64,000 nucleotides of DNA, taken from NCBI GenBank assembly GCA_028551475.1, contig CM052356.1, positions 6,644,001-6,708,000 on the forward strand, given 5' to 3'. Position 1 is the stretch's first letter. Each line of letters starts with the position of its first letter. This document shows positions 24,509 to 36,494 of the stretch, piece by piece. The position numbers and the translations under genes were made by a program. Source of the stretch: Casuarina equisetifolia (taxonomy: Eukaryota > Streptophyta > Magnoliopsida > Fagales > Casuarinaceae). The notes under the pieces are model-generated. The model saw nothing but the letters and a program-made list of their open reading frames with translations, was not told the origin of the DNA and ran no database searches.

Positions 24509-25954
24509 TGATAACTCTATTTTTATAGAGTTATTTTGACTATTTTAGGATATAAATAATACAAGTTTTATAAGATAATATTTAAGCTTTGATATATTTA
24601 TGTAAACTGGTGTTATTTATGCAGCAAACCCCAAAAGAGCAAAAGAAATAAAGGAAGAGAAAGTTACAAAAAGGCACGTGAAGAAGACAAGGAAAGAAAA
24701 AGAAGTCAAAAGAAGAAAAGAGGAGGCAACGTGTAAAGCAGCAAAAGAGGAGGAAAAGGACAAAAAAGGACAAGAAAGGAAATAAAGGAAAAGGGGCAAA
24801 AAAGTGAATTATTAAGGGAGAATCTTAGGGCATGCATCCCAAGATAGAATAAAAAGGCAAAGGAACGTGAATTAAAAGGAGAGGAAAAGGCGCCGCACAA
24901 AAGGAGAGGAGAATAGGAGAGAGAAGAGAGAGAAGAGAGAGAAGAGAGAGAAAAGAAGAAGAAGCCATGTGTTGCCGCCGAAATCAACCAAGGAAGAGAG
25001 AAAAAGTGAGAGAAGAAAGAGAAAACCAAGAAAGAAAAAGAGAAATAGAGGCGCGAAAGCTTCCCTCTACTTCTTATCATTCTCGAATTGTAGGAATTCT
25101 GTGAGGAATTCTTAAAGAGAAGACAGTGTAGTGACAACTTTCCTGTTTTTCTATTTAAGATGTTTTGCTTAATTTCTACTATTGCTTTGGTTTGTTATTT
25201 CATTATGTTCTAAATTTCTTTTGTTAGAGCGAAGATGTAGCCTAACTATGATGATGTGAATTTCATAAGTTTTTATGTTTTGCAAGATATTTTATTTATG
25301 TGAGTTATATATTATTTATTCTTAATGCTTTTAAGTGATTGGCCACCACTTGAATGATATGATGTGCATGTTAGAGACTGAAAGGTAATAATATGCAATT
25401 GCTTCTTATAATATATAACCATGAATTAAATGTGGATAGACATATACCATGTTATTTGTGTGGCTTTTGGTGATAAGATGATCGAAAGATTTATTGTAAA
25501 CCAGGAATATTCACAAATCCTAATGCATTTGGTTTGTTTCAATTCACATATAGAGATATAGTGAATTAATGAACTAAATAGGTTTGCTATACCTAGACAT
25601 AGGATAATAAATAAATTAGGAAGTTTCGCCATCACATGGGTAATATCATTCTTGTAGGCATAAACTATAAAAATTCATATCTAGTAGTTATGGTGAAATC
25701 GGAAGCTCTAACATGTTTCTCATCTTGATTTTTCTTACTTGGATTCAATTTTAATTAGTCTTGAGTTTTCATTTTGAAAGTTTTAAATTTTAATTCATCA
25801 TCAACAATATTTTGATTTGCTAGATAAATTTTAGGATTTATTCATCATTAGTATTTAATTAGTTTAATATTCACCAATCTTCGTGGGACGATACTTTTCT
25901 TATCATTATATTACTTGTTCGACATGTTCACTTGTATTTAAAATTCACCGAACA
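24509..25954. mobile_element. Solo-LTR-like insertion (1446 bp) with TATAC target-site duplication
   Basis: The insertion begins TGATAACTCT and ends CACCGAACA, so it has TG...CA ends. It is flanked on both sides by TATAC (24504-24508 and 25955-25959). Removing it and one TATAC joins the gag and protease parts of the minus-strand copia relic. It has no coding capacity. A long GA-rich stretch lies at about 24630-25050. The length, ends and 5-bp duplication suit a solo LTR or a small non-autonomous LTR element; no partner LTR is seen. Confidence 0.65.
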
Positions 25955-26371
25955 TATACTTGCCATGTGTACATAAGCCTCCTTAGTGAAATCATTCTTG
26001 AGGAAATTATGAACATTTGATGGTCAATTTTAATAATGAAAACATGATCAAAATTCAATGTAGCTAAATTTGCACTGGCATTTCTTTTGTAACTTTTATG
26101 CCTTAATTTAGTCCATTAAATCTACATCAATTTTGCACTCATACCCACAAATTTTGTAATGATCACATTATGTACCAGTTATCTTGAAGTAGTTTTTTTC
26201 TTGTATCCCCTTTTTGTCACAAAATTGCATTTGATTGTTTTTTGCCAAACCATAGACAACCTATCATTTTGGGAAATTTTTAACTGGTTGTTTTTATTAT
26301 TGGTCACAATTATGTGGAGCATCCTAGAAGCTCTCGTGGCCTTGTTTGGATATGAGCTGATGTGGCTTCCA

Positions 26372-26652
26372 TGTTGGCATAGTCACTATCATCCCCGACA
26401 ATGGAGTTAAAAAGGATGTTCATAGCCTGTACCCTGCCACTCACCTTAACCATAGATATCAGATACCACAGAGCATGTGAGACAATGATTGACAGATTTT
26501 GAATTGAGTTATTATTATTTATACATGTTTTAGGTTCATTGTAACATTGATTTGGGAACAATTTCTCTTGAGAACCCACTATAATTTGGTTTGCTTGTAA
26601 ATCAAAATGACAAAATTCACCCATTTTGTGTCCTTTACTATACATTTTGACA
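26372..26652 (+). repeat. 5' LTR of the plus-strand copia element
   Basis: It begins TGTTGGCAT and ends TTTTGACA. It aligns by eye over most of its length with 31574-31837, with many substitutions and one indel of about 17-20 bp near the start. Confidence 0.8.
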
Positions 26653-26665
26653 TGGTATCTATGCC
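26653..26665 (+). other. tRNA-Met-type primer-binding site
   Basis: TGGTATCTATGCC directly follows the 5' LTR and resembles TGGTATCAGAGC, the initiator-Met primer-binding site usual for plant copia elements, with two mismatches. Confidence 0.65.
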
Positions 26666-29600
26666 TAAGTTTTAAAAAGTTGTGATTTTCTTCACAAAAT
26701 TTTATTCCAAATTTATCAATTTTGATCCATAAAACTACTTCCACAATCCACTCCAAAGTTCCATATTTCGGCTTTTTCCATTCAAGTTTTCCTTTTTCAA
26801 CTATTTCTATGATTTCTTCTGCCTTTTTGGCATCATAATCGGGTTTTCCAACCATCTTTATCTTATTTGGCAATTACATAACCCTTCTGTAAAAGCCTAT
26901 GATGTTTCCTTCATACGATGTCATTTTCTCACCTTGAGTACAATGTTGGTTAAACTACATGACATCATTTCTCCTTCAAGTTATATCAAGAATGATGCTC
27001 TGCTCCTAGATGACAATGTTTTGCCACTCAACACAAATGACGCCATCCAAAGCTGTCATACGACATCATTATGATACTCAATGCAAAATAATGCCATTGC
27101 AGTCTTACCCTAGCCATGGTTAATGACCATTCTATTTGCTCCAACAGCCAATCGAGCAATGCACCCTCCCTATATGCCACCACATCAAAATGTTGGGCAA
27201 AATAATCCTCTTCGCTCATTGATCACAATCCCTTGAGCTTCACCTTAAGGTGACTCCCCGCCACACCAAAATGAGATTGAAAGAGAAAAGTGGGCCTAAT
27301 TAGAACCCCATTTCATTGACCTGGCTCTATCTACCCAATGAGACACTAATTCATTCACTTTGTTGATTGCAAATATGATTGGAAGCTTGAATTATATGGT
27401 TTGATATGAGACAATAACCATTGTCTTGTCAATTAAGAACAAGCTAGTTTTCATTGATGGGTCCTACCTGAAACTAGAAATTAGGTTGCCCATTCTAACA
27501 CTCTGAGAGCACTATGATCAAGTTTGCTAAGGGTGGATTCTTAACTCCATCTCTAAGGAGCTTTATGAAGCTGATTTACACCTGTTCCATTGTGAAAATG
27601 TGGTTGGAGCTTTATGCCCATTACCACTAGGACGACCCATCCCACATCTATAACCTAGTCACCTAATTATGGCACATCCAAAAAAAGGGTGAGTTGATTG
27701 CCATATATTTCGATTGTCTTTGGTAGCTCTTGAAGGAATACGAGTCCATAATGGAGCTCTGTTTCACTGCCAATGATGACATTTTTTCCGTGGAGGGAGC
27801 ACTAGGAAACCTTAAAGTTTTATTAGATGGCACGACTTAGATAATGGTTATTTAGCCCTTAGAGAGCAAATTTTCATGATGCAACCATTTCCAAACATGA
27901 TTAAGATTTATTCCATGCTTAGTAAGGTCGAATATTGTCAAATGGTGGCAAGGAAGATGACCAAAGACTACTTTTGTTGCGATGAAGTCCTTTCTCAAAG
28001 CAACAAACTTGGATACTCACTCAAGACCTATTGTACCCGAGAAATCTATTGGGTAAACATCAACACAATCAGGACTTCTAGTAAACGATGTATCATTCAC
28101 GTTAAAGGCAACGACAATGACTAGTTGTTTAGGGCAAACAACATGTCGTTTAGGGGAGCTATAGTTGAAAAATATAAAATTTATGGTAAACAAAGCCATA
28201 AAAAAGAAAATTGTTATTGCATCACCATCCTTCAATGTGATTATTGCAAGAATTATGGCCATGATCATAAGGAATGTTACAAATTTAATGGTTTTACTCC
28301 CAAGCACAAGGACTATAAAGGGAAAGCACATGCCAACTTGGTAGCTAAGAATTCTGATCAAGTATTCATCATTAAGACTGATTACAATCGATTTGTTAAA
28401 TTCTCAAGGATGATGCTCAAGATAGCCATGCTTATTTGGCTGAAGGTATGTCCACTTTCTTAAATAAATATTAGATAATTGATTCAAGAGCAAATGATAA
28501 TATTACTTCTAATTTGAATTGTTTAGACTCTACCAAATCATGTGCTTCTAAAACTAAAAAAGTTAAACTTTCTAATGGTGATAATATGGGTTACCTATAC
28601 TAGAAATACTCACATCTTCAAGCATCTTACATTAAGCATTGTTTTATACTTTCTTGATTTCAAGTTCAATTTGATATATATTTCTAAATATTGCTTAGAA
28701 AACAATTTTTGAATAATACTCCATACCAATTTTTGTGTATTTTACGACCTTTTAACGAGTAATGTCAAGGACCTAGGTAAAATGAGATGCTTTACTATTT
28801 TGTTACACAACCTACTAGAAAGATGTAATAGTGTTTGTTATTCTCAGTTCACATTTTGTACACTCATTATTAATATGTAATGATTTCAATTCAAAACTTT
28901 GGCATTATAGGTTGGGACATATGTCTAATGCAAAATTTAAATTTATGAAAGAACTTTCTTTTCAAAATATTATAATTCATGAGCATTGTACTATATGTCC
29001 ACTTACAAAACAAACTTACAATCTTGTTCCTATGCATGATCATAAAGCGTAACAATTATTTGATCTAATACATGTTGACGTTTGAGATTTGTATTGGATA
29101 CCTAATCATGATGGATTACAGTATTTTCTTACCATTGTTGATGACTTTTTGCAAAGATTATAGACGTTCCTTATGAAGGTCAAGAGTGAGACCTTCCAAA
29201 TATTGAAAGAATTCATTAACTAAGGAATCAGTTTAACCTTGGAGTCAAATGTGTCAAAATCGATAATGCTTTGGATTTTTTCAATTAGAACACAAAGCAT
29301 TTTTTTTTCATTTAGAGGAATTACACATGAAAACTCTTGTGTACACACTTCCTAACAAAACATTATTATGGAACACAAACACCATCATATTTTAGATGTC
29401 GCATGTGCATTAAAATTCAAAGTCAAATCCCCACCAAATTTTGAAGGGAATGCATCCTTATAGTGACATACCTTATCAATAGGATGCCATCCTCTGTTAT
29501 GAACAGAGTTACATCTTCTGAGAAATTATTAGGTAAATTATCAAAAATCTCTCATCTTAGAGTATTCAAATGTTATGTTATGCTACCACAATTGGACATA

Positions 29601-31573
29601 GAGACAAATTTGCTCCATAAGCAACATTTTGCATATTCATGAGTTATGCATCAGGTTAAAAGGGATATAAACTTTATAATCCATAACCACATTATTTCTT
29701 TGTTAGTAAGGATGTGAAATTCCATGAGGACACATTTTCTTTCTCACACTTGGAGCCTAAGTCAAATTCTACCCAACAGGTCTTCTTGACATATCTCGTA
29801 TAAAGGTCTTAGAAATGCATCAACCCTCAACATCAATTGATAAATGCCTTACCTCATTGCCCACTGCTGATGAGCTCACTCCTGCTCAATCCAAGCAACC
29901 TATAACATCATCTTCACACTGTATACCCATATCTCTACCACCCTCTGTTGATTCATATAACACATTCTTCAATGATGATGAGCCAAAGCCACCTCCATCA
30001 TTAAAAACTCCACCAATTCCATCAGCCACCATCATTCCCAGATATTCCATCAAAGTCACTTAACCACCACTTTGGTTGAATGATTATGTATGTCCCACCA
30101 TAAATGCTCTTGAAATTGAATCATCTAAATACCCTATTTTAGCCTTTATCTCATATAAGTACTTTCATGCCACTAGCCAACACTTTATTGCATCTATTTC
30201 AGTTAAGACTAAACTAAATTATTATCATGAGGATGTTTGTGATCCTAGATTACAAGATGCCATGACACAAAAAATCAAAGCCTTAGAGGCAAATGACACT
30301 TGGGACATTATGGGACTACCACCTAGGAGGAAAGCAATTGTTTGTAAGTGGGTGTATAAGTTAAAGTACAATACATATGGAACAATGGAGAGGTATAAAG
30401 CCCAACTAGTGGCAAAGAGATTCAATTAAAAGGAATGAGTTGATTACTATGATATTTTGCATGAATTTTCAAACACACTTTCACTAGCATCTCAAAATCA
30501 ACGAGATATCCTCTAAATGGATGTTAGCAATGCATTCTTGTGAGGGGACCTACATGAGGAAGTTTACATGCGACTCTCACCAGGTGATCTGAATGAAAAT
30601 AGTGGAAAGATATGCAAGTTGAAAAGATCCATATATGGCCTTAAATAAGTTGTAAGACAATGGTATGATGAGTTTACTGAAAGCACTTCTTACAATTGGT
30701 TCTCAAGATTTCATGCACAATACATTACTTTTCGTCAAAAAATTAGGTAATCTTATAGTTATTTTTATGATCCATGTTAATGATATCCTCATTACTAACA
30801 ATGATATCGATGGCATCAAGGAGTTGAAAGCACATCTACATTCTTCTTTCCACATCAAGGAATTAGGAGATCTTAAGTATTTTTTTAGGGTTAAGGTCTT
30901 GAGAGATGAGAAAGAAATTCATTTGAGCCAAAGAAAATACATACTTGAGTTAATAAATAAGATGGGACTTTGGGGAGCCTAATCAGTAGACAACCCCATG
31001 GACACCAACCTATCACTGACCATTGCTAAGCATGAATAGGGAGCTCGCATTCCACGAGATGATGACCCTTTATTAGTGAATTCTCTTATATATCAACAGT
31101 TGATCAAGAAGTTGAACTACCTTAATATCACACATGTTGACATATCTTACACAATCCATAATCTAGCTCAATTCATGCACAAGCCAAAGAAATCTCATTG
31201 GGAGGTTGTTGTTAGATTAGTTAAATATCCGAAGAGTTGTCCTAGTACAAATTTATTTGTTCCTTCTTTAGGTGGCTATCATATGCGAGCTTATTGTGAT
31301 TCTAACTACACTACATGTAAGTTTGGAAGAAAGTCACTCACAAGGTTTTGTGTAATGCTTGGGGATACTTTGATATCTTGGAAGAGCAAGAAATAATGGA
31401 TAATATCTAGATCATCCACTAAAGCATAATATCGAGTGATGACAGTCACCTTTTGTGAGATTTTTTGGTTACTAGGACTCTTTGACTATATGGGAATTAA
31501 TGTTCCTTGTCCAATTATATTGTATTGTAATAATAAGGCCGAGAATATGGCAGAGAATCATTAAAACATATCA

Positions 31574-31837
31574 TGTTGGCATGAAGGATTAGTCAAAGAG
31601 GATATCCATAGCTTGCACCCGCCTCTCACCTTAGCTATAGCTATTAAAGACCATAGAGCACGAAAGACAACGATGGGTGGATTTTGAATTGAGCTATTGT
31701 TATTTGTACATGTTTTAGGTTCATTGTAACATTGATCTAGGAATAATTTCTCCCTACAACCCATTGTAATTTGGTTTGCTTGTTAATCAAAATGACAAGA
31801 TTCACCCATTTTGTCTCCCTTTCTATACATTTTGACA
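31574..31837 (+). repeat. 3' LTR of the plus-strand copia element
   Basis: It begins TGTTGGCAT and ends TTTTGACA like the 5' LTR. The central block ACATGTTTTAGGTTCATTGT is identical in both LTRs. No good polypurine tract is left just upstream. Confidence 0.8.
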
Positions 31838-32624
31838 TGCCTTAACAAAATACCCATTGTGTGCCTAAAATGTTTTCATCATACTTGGGCTTTATTGTAA
31901 AAAATATAGTTGTTTTAGTTGTCTTCCCTGCAAGCTCCTTTTGATATTCTACCTTGCTCACCATTGAAAAAGCCTTCATAATATCAACAAGTGGTTGCAT
32001 CATCAAGAGTTTCTCCCTAAGAGTCGCATAACACATTCAGTCCCTTTTCAAATTGAAAAAACTTCATTCTTTACCAGTGTGCTTTCCATGGATCAGTCAT
32101 GCCTTTTCAAGTGAATTGAGCTCCATAAGAATGTTGTATTCTTGCAATAGCTTCTATAGCAGAGTAAAATAACTAGAAACAACTTCTCCTCGTGGCACAA
32201 GGCTGAATTGTTGAGAACGTCACAAAGCCAAGAAGCACCCACCTAGTTGAGTCTTGCATGAATCCTTCCACAGTCCTAAAGTATCCGTGGTGTATATGAG
32301 CCCTTTATAGAGCTGTTAAGATAAGGAATTTCGTACCCAAGGCAAACCGCGTTGCATCTTTCCTACAAAGGGCAAGGTATGGACCGTCTTCAAATACTAG
32401 CTTGTTTTTGGTTAACAAGTTTGTCATCATGGCTTGACGTCACATTACAAAGTTTGCAGGTCCAGTCAGCTTGAAAGAGACGAGTGTTGTTACATTGGTG
32501 TTGCCTCTAGGTAAATTGGTGGTGTGTAGGTTTCATCGCCACTTTCAGAAGACGTGAGAAGGGCACCGATAACCTACCTTAATCTATTTCTCGATTCACA
32601 GGTTTTACATGATATCGGAGAGAT

Positions 32625-33239
32625 TTTTATACTTCCAACCTATTTCCTTCTTCGCTCGTAGAAAAGAAACTATATGGTGTGACACTCGTAGAAAATGAAA
32701 GTTTTAAAATAATAAATTGATATTACATAAATGTAATATATAAATATATATATATATATATATATCTCAAATTATGTAAATTTTTTATATTCTTTTATAT
32801 CACGTTTATCTCCTAATAGTAAATAGGACAATGGTACCTTTTGGGCAGCCTGCTCACCTGGTTGCTCCCTGCAGGCAGGCTCTGTGCAGGGAGGCTAAAA
32901 AGAAACTTTTTTCCTTTGTTGGAGAAGTAACATGCCATCATAGTCACTAAAGAGTATCGAAGAAATGTTTTAAGGAATGGATAGAGAGAAATGATCGGGA
33001 ACAAACATTGTAGTCAAATTTATTCATTCAAATGTGCATTTCCTTTTCAGTGAACAACTTCAAGCTCACAATACACCGAAATTCAAAGAAAAACAATTAA
33101 CATATGAAGATAATTAGGGATTTCAAAGCTCAGGAAACAGAAAACCTCGCCAAATTACAACATCAATCCTATACATGATCTTCTATGCTACAGAATGTGC
33201 ACGTGTGAGAATCAGAAAGACATTGAGGGCCATGTTTTC
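32625..33239. other. Intergenic DNA between the transposon block and the KLCR gene
   Basis: It holds an AT dinucleotide run at about 32740-32764 and probably the KLCR 3' UTR near the right end. I see no coding region. Confidence 0.5.
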
Positions 33240-36200
33240 TCAAATTCTAAAACCCAGGTTTGGCCACCTCTTTGTCACTTCTTTCTTCTTCTTTGAGCTG
33301 GGATCGATGAGATTTTCCAGGGATTTCGCTTTTCTATCACGGGTCCTGCCTGCTTCTTTCAGAAGCTCGGCCAGCCTTCTTTTCTCATCTTCAAAATCGG
33401 GATTTGCAATTCCAAGCTTCTCTTCTCTTAATTTAAGAACATTCTCCAAGATCTCAATTGCATCTTCCACCCTGAAGTTTTTTAGTAGAGTACGTCAAAA
33501 AAGGAGAACCAAAATAACAGAAAATTATTCACGTTCTTGCTTTACCTAACACGAAAACATATTAGAATTATCATCGGTGATGAAAGTTGTAATTAAGTAT
33601 TCATGAAGTTTCTTCAGTCCTAAACATGCAGCGCACACCCCGCCTAAATGTTATAATCGCCCTTCTCAAATAAAAGAAAAATAATGAAATGTCTCGAAAA
33701 TAACAAGCACGGAATGTAGGTACCGAGAGAGATAAGATTGTAAAGATTGCCACGTTCCTTGACAAGACATGTGACAAGAGACAATCCTTACCATGACCTT
33801 GTGAGCATTTATTACGGGAATCAATTGTAAGGATTGTCGAACTCTCAATTGCAGAGAGATGACCCCGTGAAGTGGGTCAAGCCAAAAATTAAAGTCAACT
33901 TTTGGCTCAAAGAACCAGGCACATCAGCCGAAAGCTGCAGCTTGTGCCTATATGCGGTATAAAGAAAAATTAAAATTATATGTTACCTCCCCATAGCATC
34001 ATAAGTTGCAGCAAGATTGCTATATACCCCAAGCGTATCTTGATGGCATGTGCCACACTCCTGTTCCAGAATCCCTCTTGCTTCTTCAAACAATTCAGCT
34101 GCCTCATCTATCTTGAACAACTGTACACATGCTAATCCCATTTGGTTCAACACAACCCCAAAGAAGGGTGACTTCCTCTCCCCACTTGCCCTAAGTTTTG
34201 CAACAGCACTTTCAAAAGAGTTCCTTGCTTCTTCATACCTCCCAACTGCGTAAAACATCACTCCCATACGTGCTTCTATGCCTGCAATCGTACTTTGATT
34301 TCCTGGTTTATCCTCCAATATTTTCATTGCCTTCTGCAAAAGCTTAAGTGCCTCCTCAGGCTCATCAACGGATTCATAAATGGCCGATACTTCAGTCAAC
34401 CCACCAGCAATTTCTTCCACGGTTGTTCCAGGCACAGGCTTCGCATATATCCTCAGGGCATTTTCACAATAGGACTTGGAGTCTCGCAGCTTTCCAGTTC
34501 TGTGATATAGGTCAGCAAGACGAACAAAGACAGAGGCAACAGAAGGGTGATTGTCACCCTTGGATGATTTGAAGACGGTGAGTGCCTTCTGGTAGGAAAA
34601 GAGAGCCTCGTCATAGCGACAAAGAGATGTGTAAATGTTGCCAATGCTGACATCAATAGCAGCAACCTCAGCGTCTTGCCCATTTGCAATCATTGCCATG
34701 CTGGCCAGGACAAGGTGCTCAAGGGCTGTCTCATAATCTCCTTTTGCCTCACATATGAGAGCCATCAGCCGGCGGTCAGCTGCTTCCTCAAGAGATGCTG
34801 GTTCGCTGTGAGCGTGATGAATTTCAAGTGTTTTCTTGCACAACTCTTCTGCCCTCTCAAATTCCATTGCTTGAACGTGGGCCTCTGCTAAGTACCTGGA
34901 TTTTTATTTTCAACCAACTTAAAAACGGAGTTCATCCACCAATGCAAGAGAATCGGCACAAGCAGCTAATATTTTTGAAGCATGCTATTGTCATACAGAC
35001 AAACTTAATGGGCACTTTTACCCAAAAGAAAGAAACAAAAAAAAAATGGCAAATCGATACCTGATGTGATCCGTGCTTGGAAAAATTTTGGATGCAAAAG
35101 CAATCTACTACTCAAAATCTCTAGCTGTTAAATTTTACAAACGATTCACACCAAAACCAAATCCCGTGTAACAAACTTTTTTTTGCATCATCTTGCCGAC
35201 AAAACCCAAAAAAATATTGACGCTCAGGTTCCAACACATCGATGCATCATTGTCTAGAGCTGCATACATCTCAATGAGTAGGTTAATTTTTTGCCCAAAA
35301 AAGCTAAAACGCTAATTCCCAGAGTGTCATCCTTCGGCGACCTTCAGTTCTTCCCAAACGTCGCCAGTGAAGAACATACAAATGGCTCATAAATAAAAAT
35401 AGACTATCCCCTGGCTTCTTTAACTGTATAGTCATTTCCTTCACTTGACAATTACATTCAAGCAGAAAGAAAATAAATTTTCAACGAATTAAGCATAGAG
35501 AAGCAATGTTCCATCTTCTACTAAGTAGAAGACAGTATGCAGAATTTTTCCAAAAATATTTTCCAGAGAATACAATCTGCTAGAGACTTCCAATGCTCAA
35601 CGTTCCAGAAACTAACCAACAAGAAAAATATCAAGATTGCCAGTGGCTAACAGCTTTACTAATTTTAGCCAGAGCTTAACCCAAATCTCGACACACCGTT
35701 AGTTCCATCTAAAATTGGGCATATTTCCAAACTTGGCAATCCGATCCGTAATCCTTAATTTCCAAAATTGTATCACATCACTAGCAAATCAATTTTCCAA
35801 AACAATAAACAATGATCTCTAACGTACAAATATCAAACCGAACCTGCAAGTCTCACCAACCCTCGGATCCGACTCTCCCAAGGCCTCGATCTGGATCTTC
35901 AGCCCCTCCTCGTAGCAAACGATCGACTTGTCCACCTGTCCCAGCATCGAGAATGTATCTCCGAGCTGCATGTGCCCTGAGAACGCAGCCAGCGCGTGAT
36001 CCGCCCCCCTCGAAGGGTCAGGGACTTGGATAGCCCGCTCTAGCACCGGCACCGCCTCGTCGAACCTCCCCAAACTACAATATATCGCCGCCAGCACGTG
36101 TAGGCTCATCGCCAGGTCCAGGCTCGGTTCCCCATCCACGGCACAGCGCTCAAACGATTTCGACGCGCGAAGTGCATAGTCCAAGGCCTTCGTCGGGCCC

Positions 36201-36490
36201 TCCCCGGATGCGATCGTGTCACGTGCCAGCTTCAGGAGGAACGGACCCAGATCCGGGTTGTCAAGAGCAGCCTCAGAGTTCGAGTTCATATCCGGGTCCG
36301 GCGGCGGCTTCCTAGGCGAGAATTTCGACCTCGAAGGCGACGGCGAAGGAAGTCGCTTCGGCATCGGAGAGGGCGGTTTGGAGTTCCCAAGTTCAGATCT
36401 TTGCTGCTGAGCTTGAGTTGGAGTATTAGGAACAGAGATCCGTAAAGGACCGGTCTCCGGCGGAGTTTTCACAGAAACTAAGCCCGGCAT
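33240..36490 (-). CDS. KLCR: Kinesin light chain-related protein (CMU/KLCR family)
   Basis: Three exons (minus): 36490-35844, 34895-33987, 33471-33240; phases fit and give 595 aa, near the about 600 aa of Arabidopsis KLCR1-3. In Arabidopsis these proteins (CMU1-3) sit along cortical microtubules and hold them in place during cellulose synthase movement; they also take part in IQD-KLCR complexes. The N-terminus (about 1-75) is basic and rich in Ser/Pro (PKRLPSPSPSRSKFSPRKPP), as in microtubule-associated family members. TPR repeats fill about 80-560, for example LHVLAAIYCSLGRFDEAVPV, VSIGNIYTSLCRYDEALFSY, VRLADLYHRTGKLRDSKSYC and NLAATYDAMGRVEDAIEIL. The C-terminus is basic (SSKKKKEVTKRWPNLGFRI). 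Exon 1 is GC-rich compared with the other exons. The start is the first ATG, with no competing in-frame ATG upstream. Confidence 0.93.
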
Positions 36491-36494
36491 CTTC

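Larger units (their letters stand above)
26372..31837 (+). mobile_element. Plus-strand Ty1/copia retrotransposon, degenerate, inserted in a relative
   Basis: The element has LTRs at 26372-26652 and 31574-31837 and a primer-binding site just after the first LTR. Pieces of the copia polyprotein follow in order with stops and frameshifts: gag about 27360-28330 (IKNKLVFIDGS), zinc knuckle CX2CX4HX4C about 28235-28280 (CDYCKNYGHDHKECYK), protease about 28475-28600 (IDSRAND), GAG-pre-integrase about 28870-29050 (LWHYRLGHMS), integrase about 29050-29400, reverse transcriptase about 30240-31000 (CKWVYKLK, HVNDILITNND) and RNase H about 31080-31560 (YCDSNYTTCKFGRKS). The catalytic YVDD is HVND and the protease DSG is DSR, so it is inactive. 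It sits within the gag of the minus-strand relic. The 5 bp next to the two LTRs (TTCCA and TGCCT) do not match. Confidence 0.85.
23085..32620 (-). mobile_element. Minus-strand Ty1/copia retrotransposon relic, split by two later insertions
   Basis: Translating the minus strand from right to left gives copia pieces in the expected order. Gag N-terminus about 32560-31838 (LVSFKLTGPANFV, then NLLTKNKLVFEDG; SKVEYQKELAGK); gag zinc-knuckle region about 26371-25960 (CDHYKICG, HVFIIKID); protease about 24480-24380 (DANDHITNNSK); integrase about 23900-23700 (IDDF); reverse transcriptase about 23620-23150 (DPNEVD, LFGLKQVSKQWYDKFAK). The gag is interrupted by the plus-strand element 26372-31837, and the gag/protease boundary by the insertion 24509-25954. 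Many stops and frameshifts mean it is dead. The left end is truncated inside the reverse transcriptase next to an A-run; RNase H and the left LTR are not seen, and no right LTR was identified beyond about 32620. Confidence 0.75.

Noticed and set aside
24582..25137. Minus-strand Phe/Ser/Leu-rich ORFs
   Set aside because: They arise from the GA-rich tract of the solo-LTR-like insertion; low complexity and no conserved motif.
26310..26873. 187-codon minus-strand ORF
   Set aside because: It lies across the 5' LTR and primer-binding site of the plus-strand copia element; open by chance.
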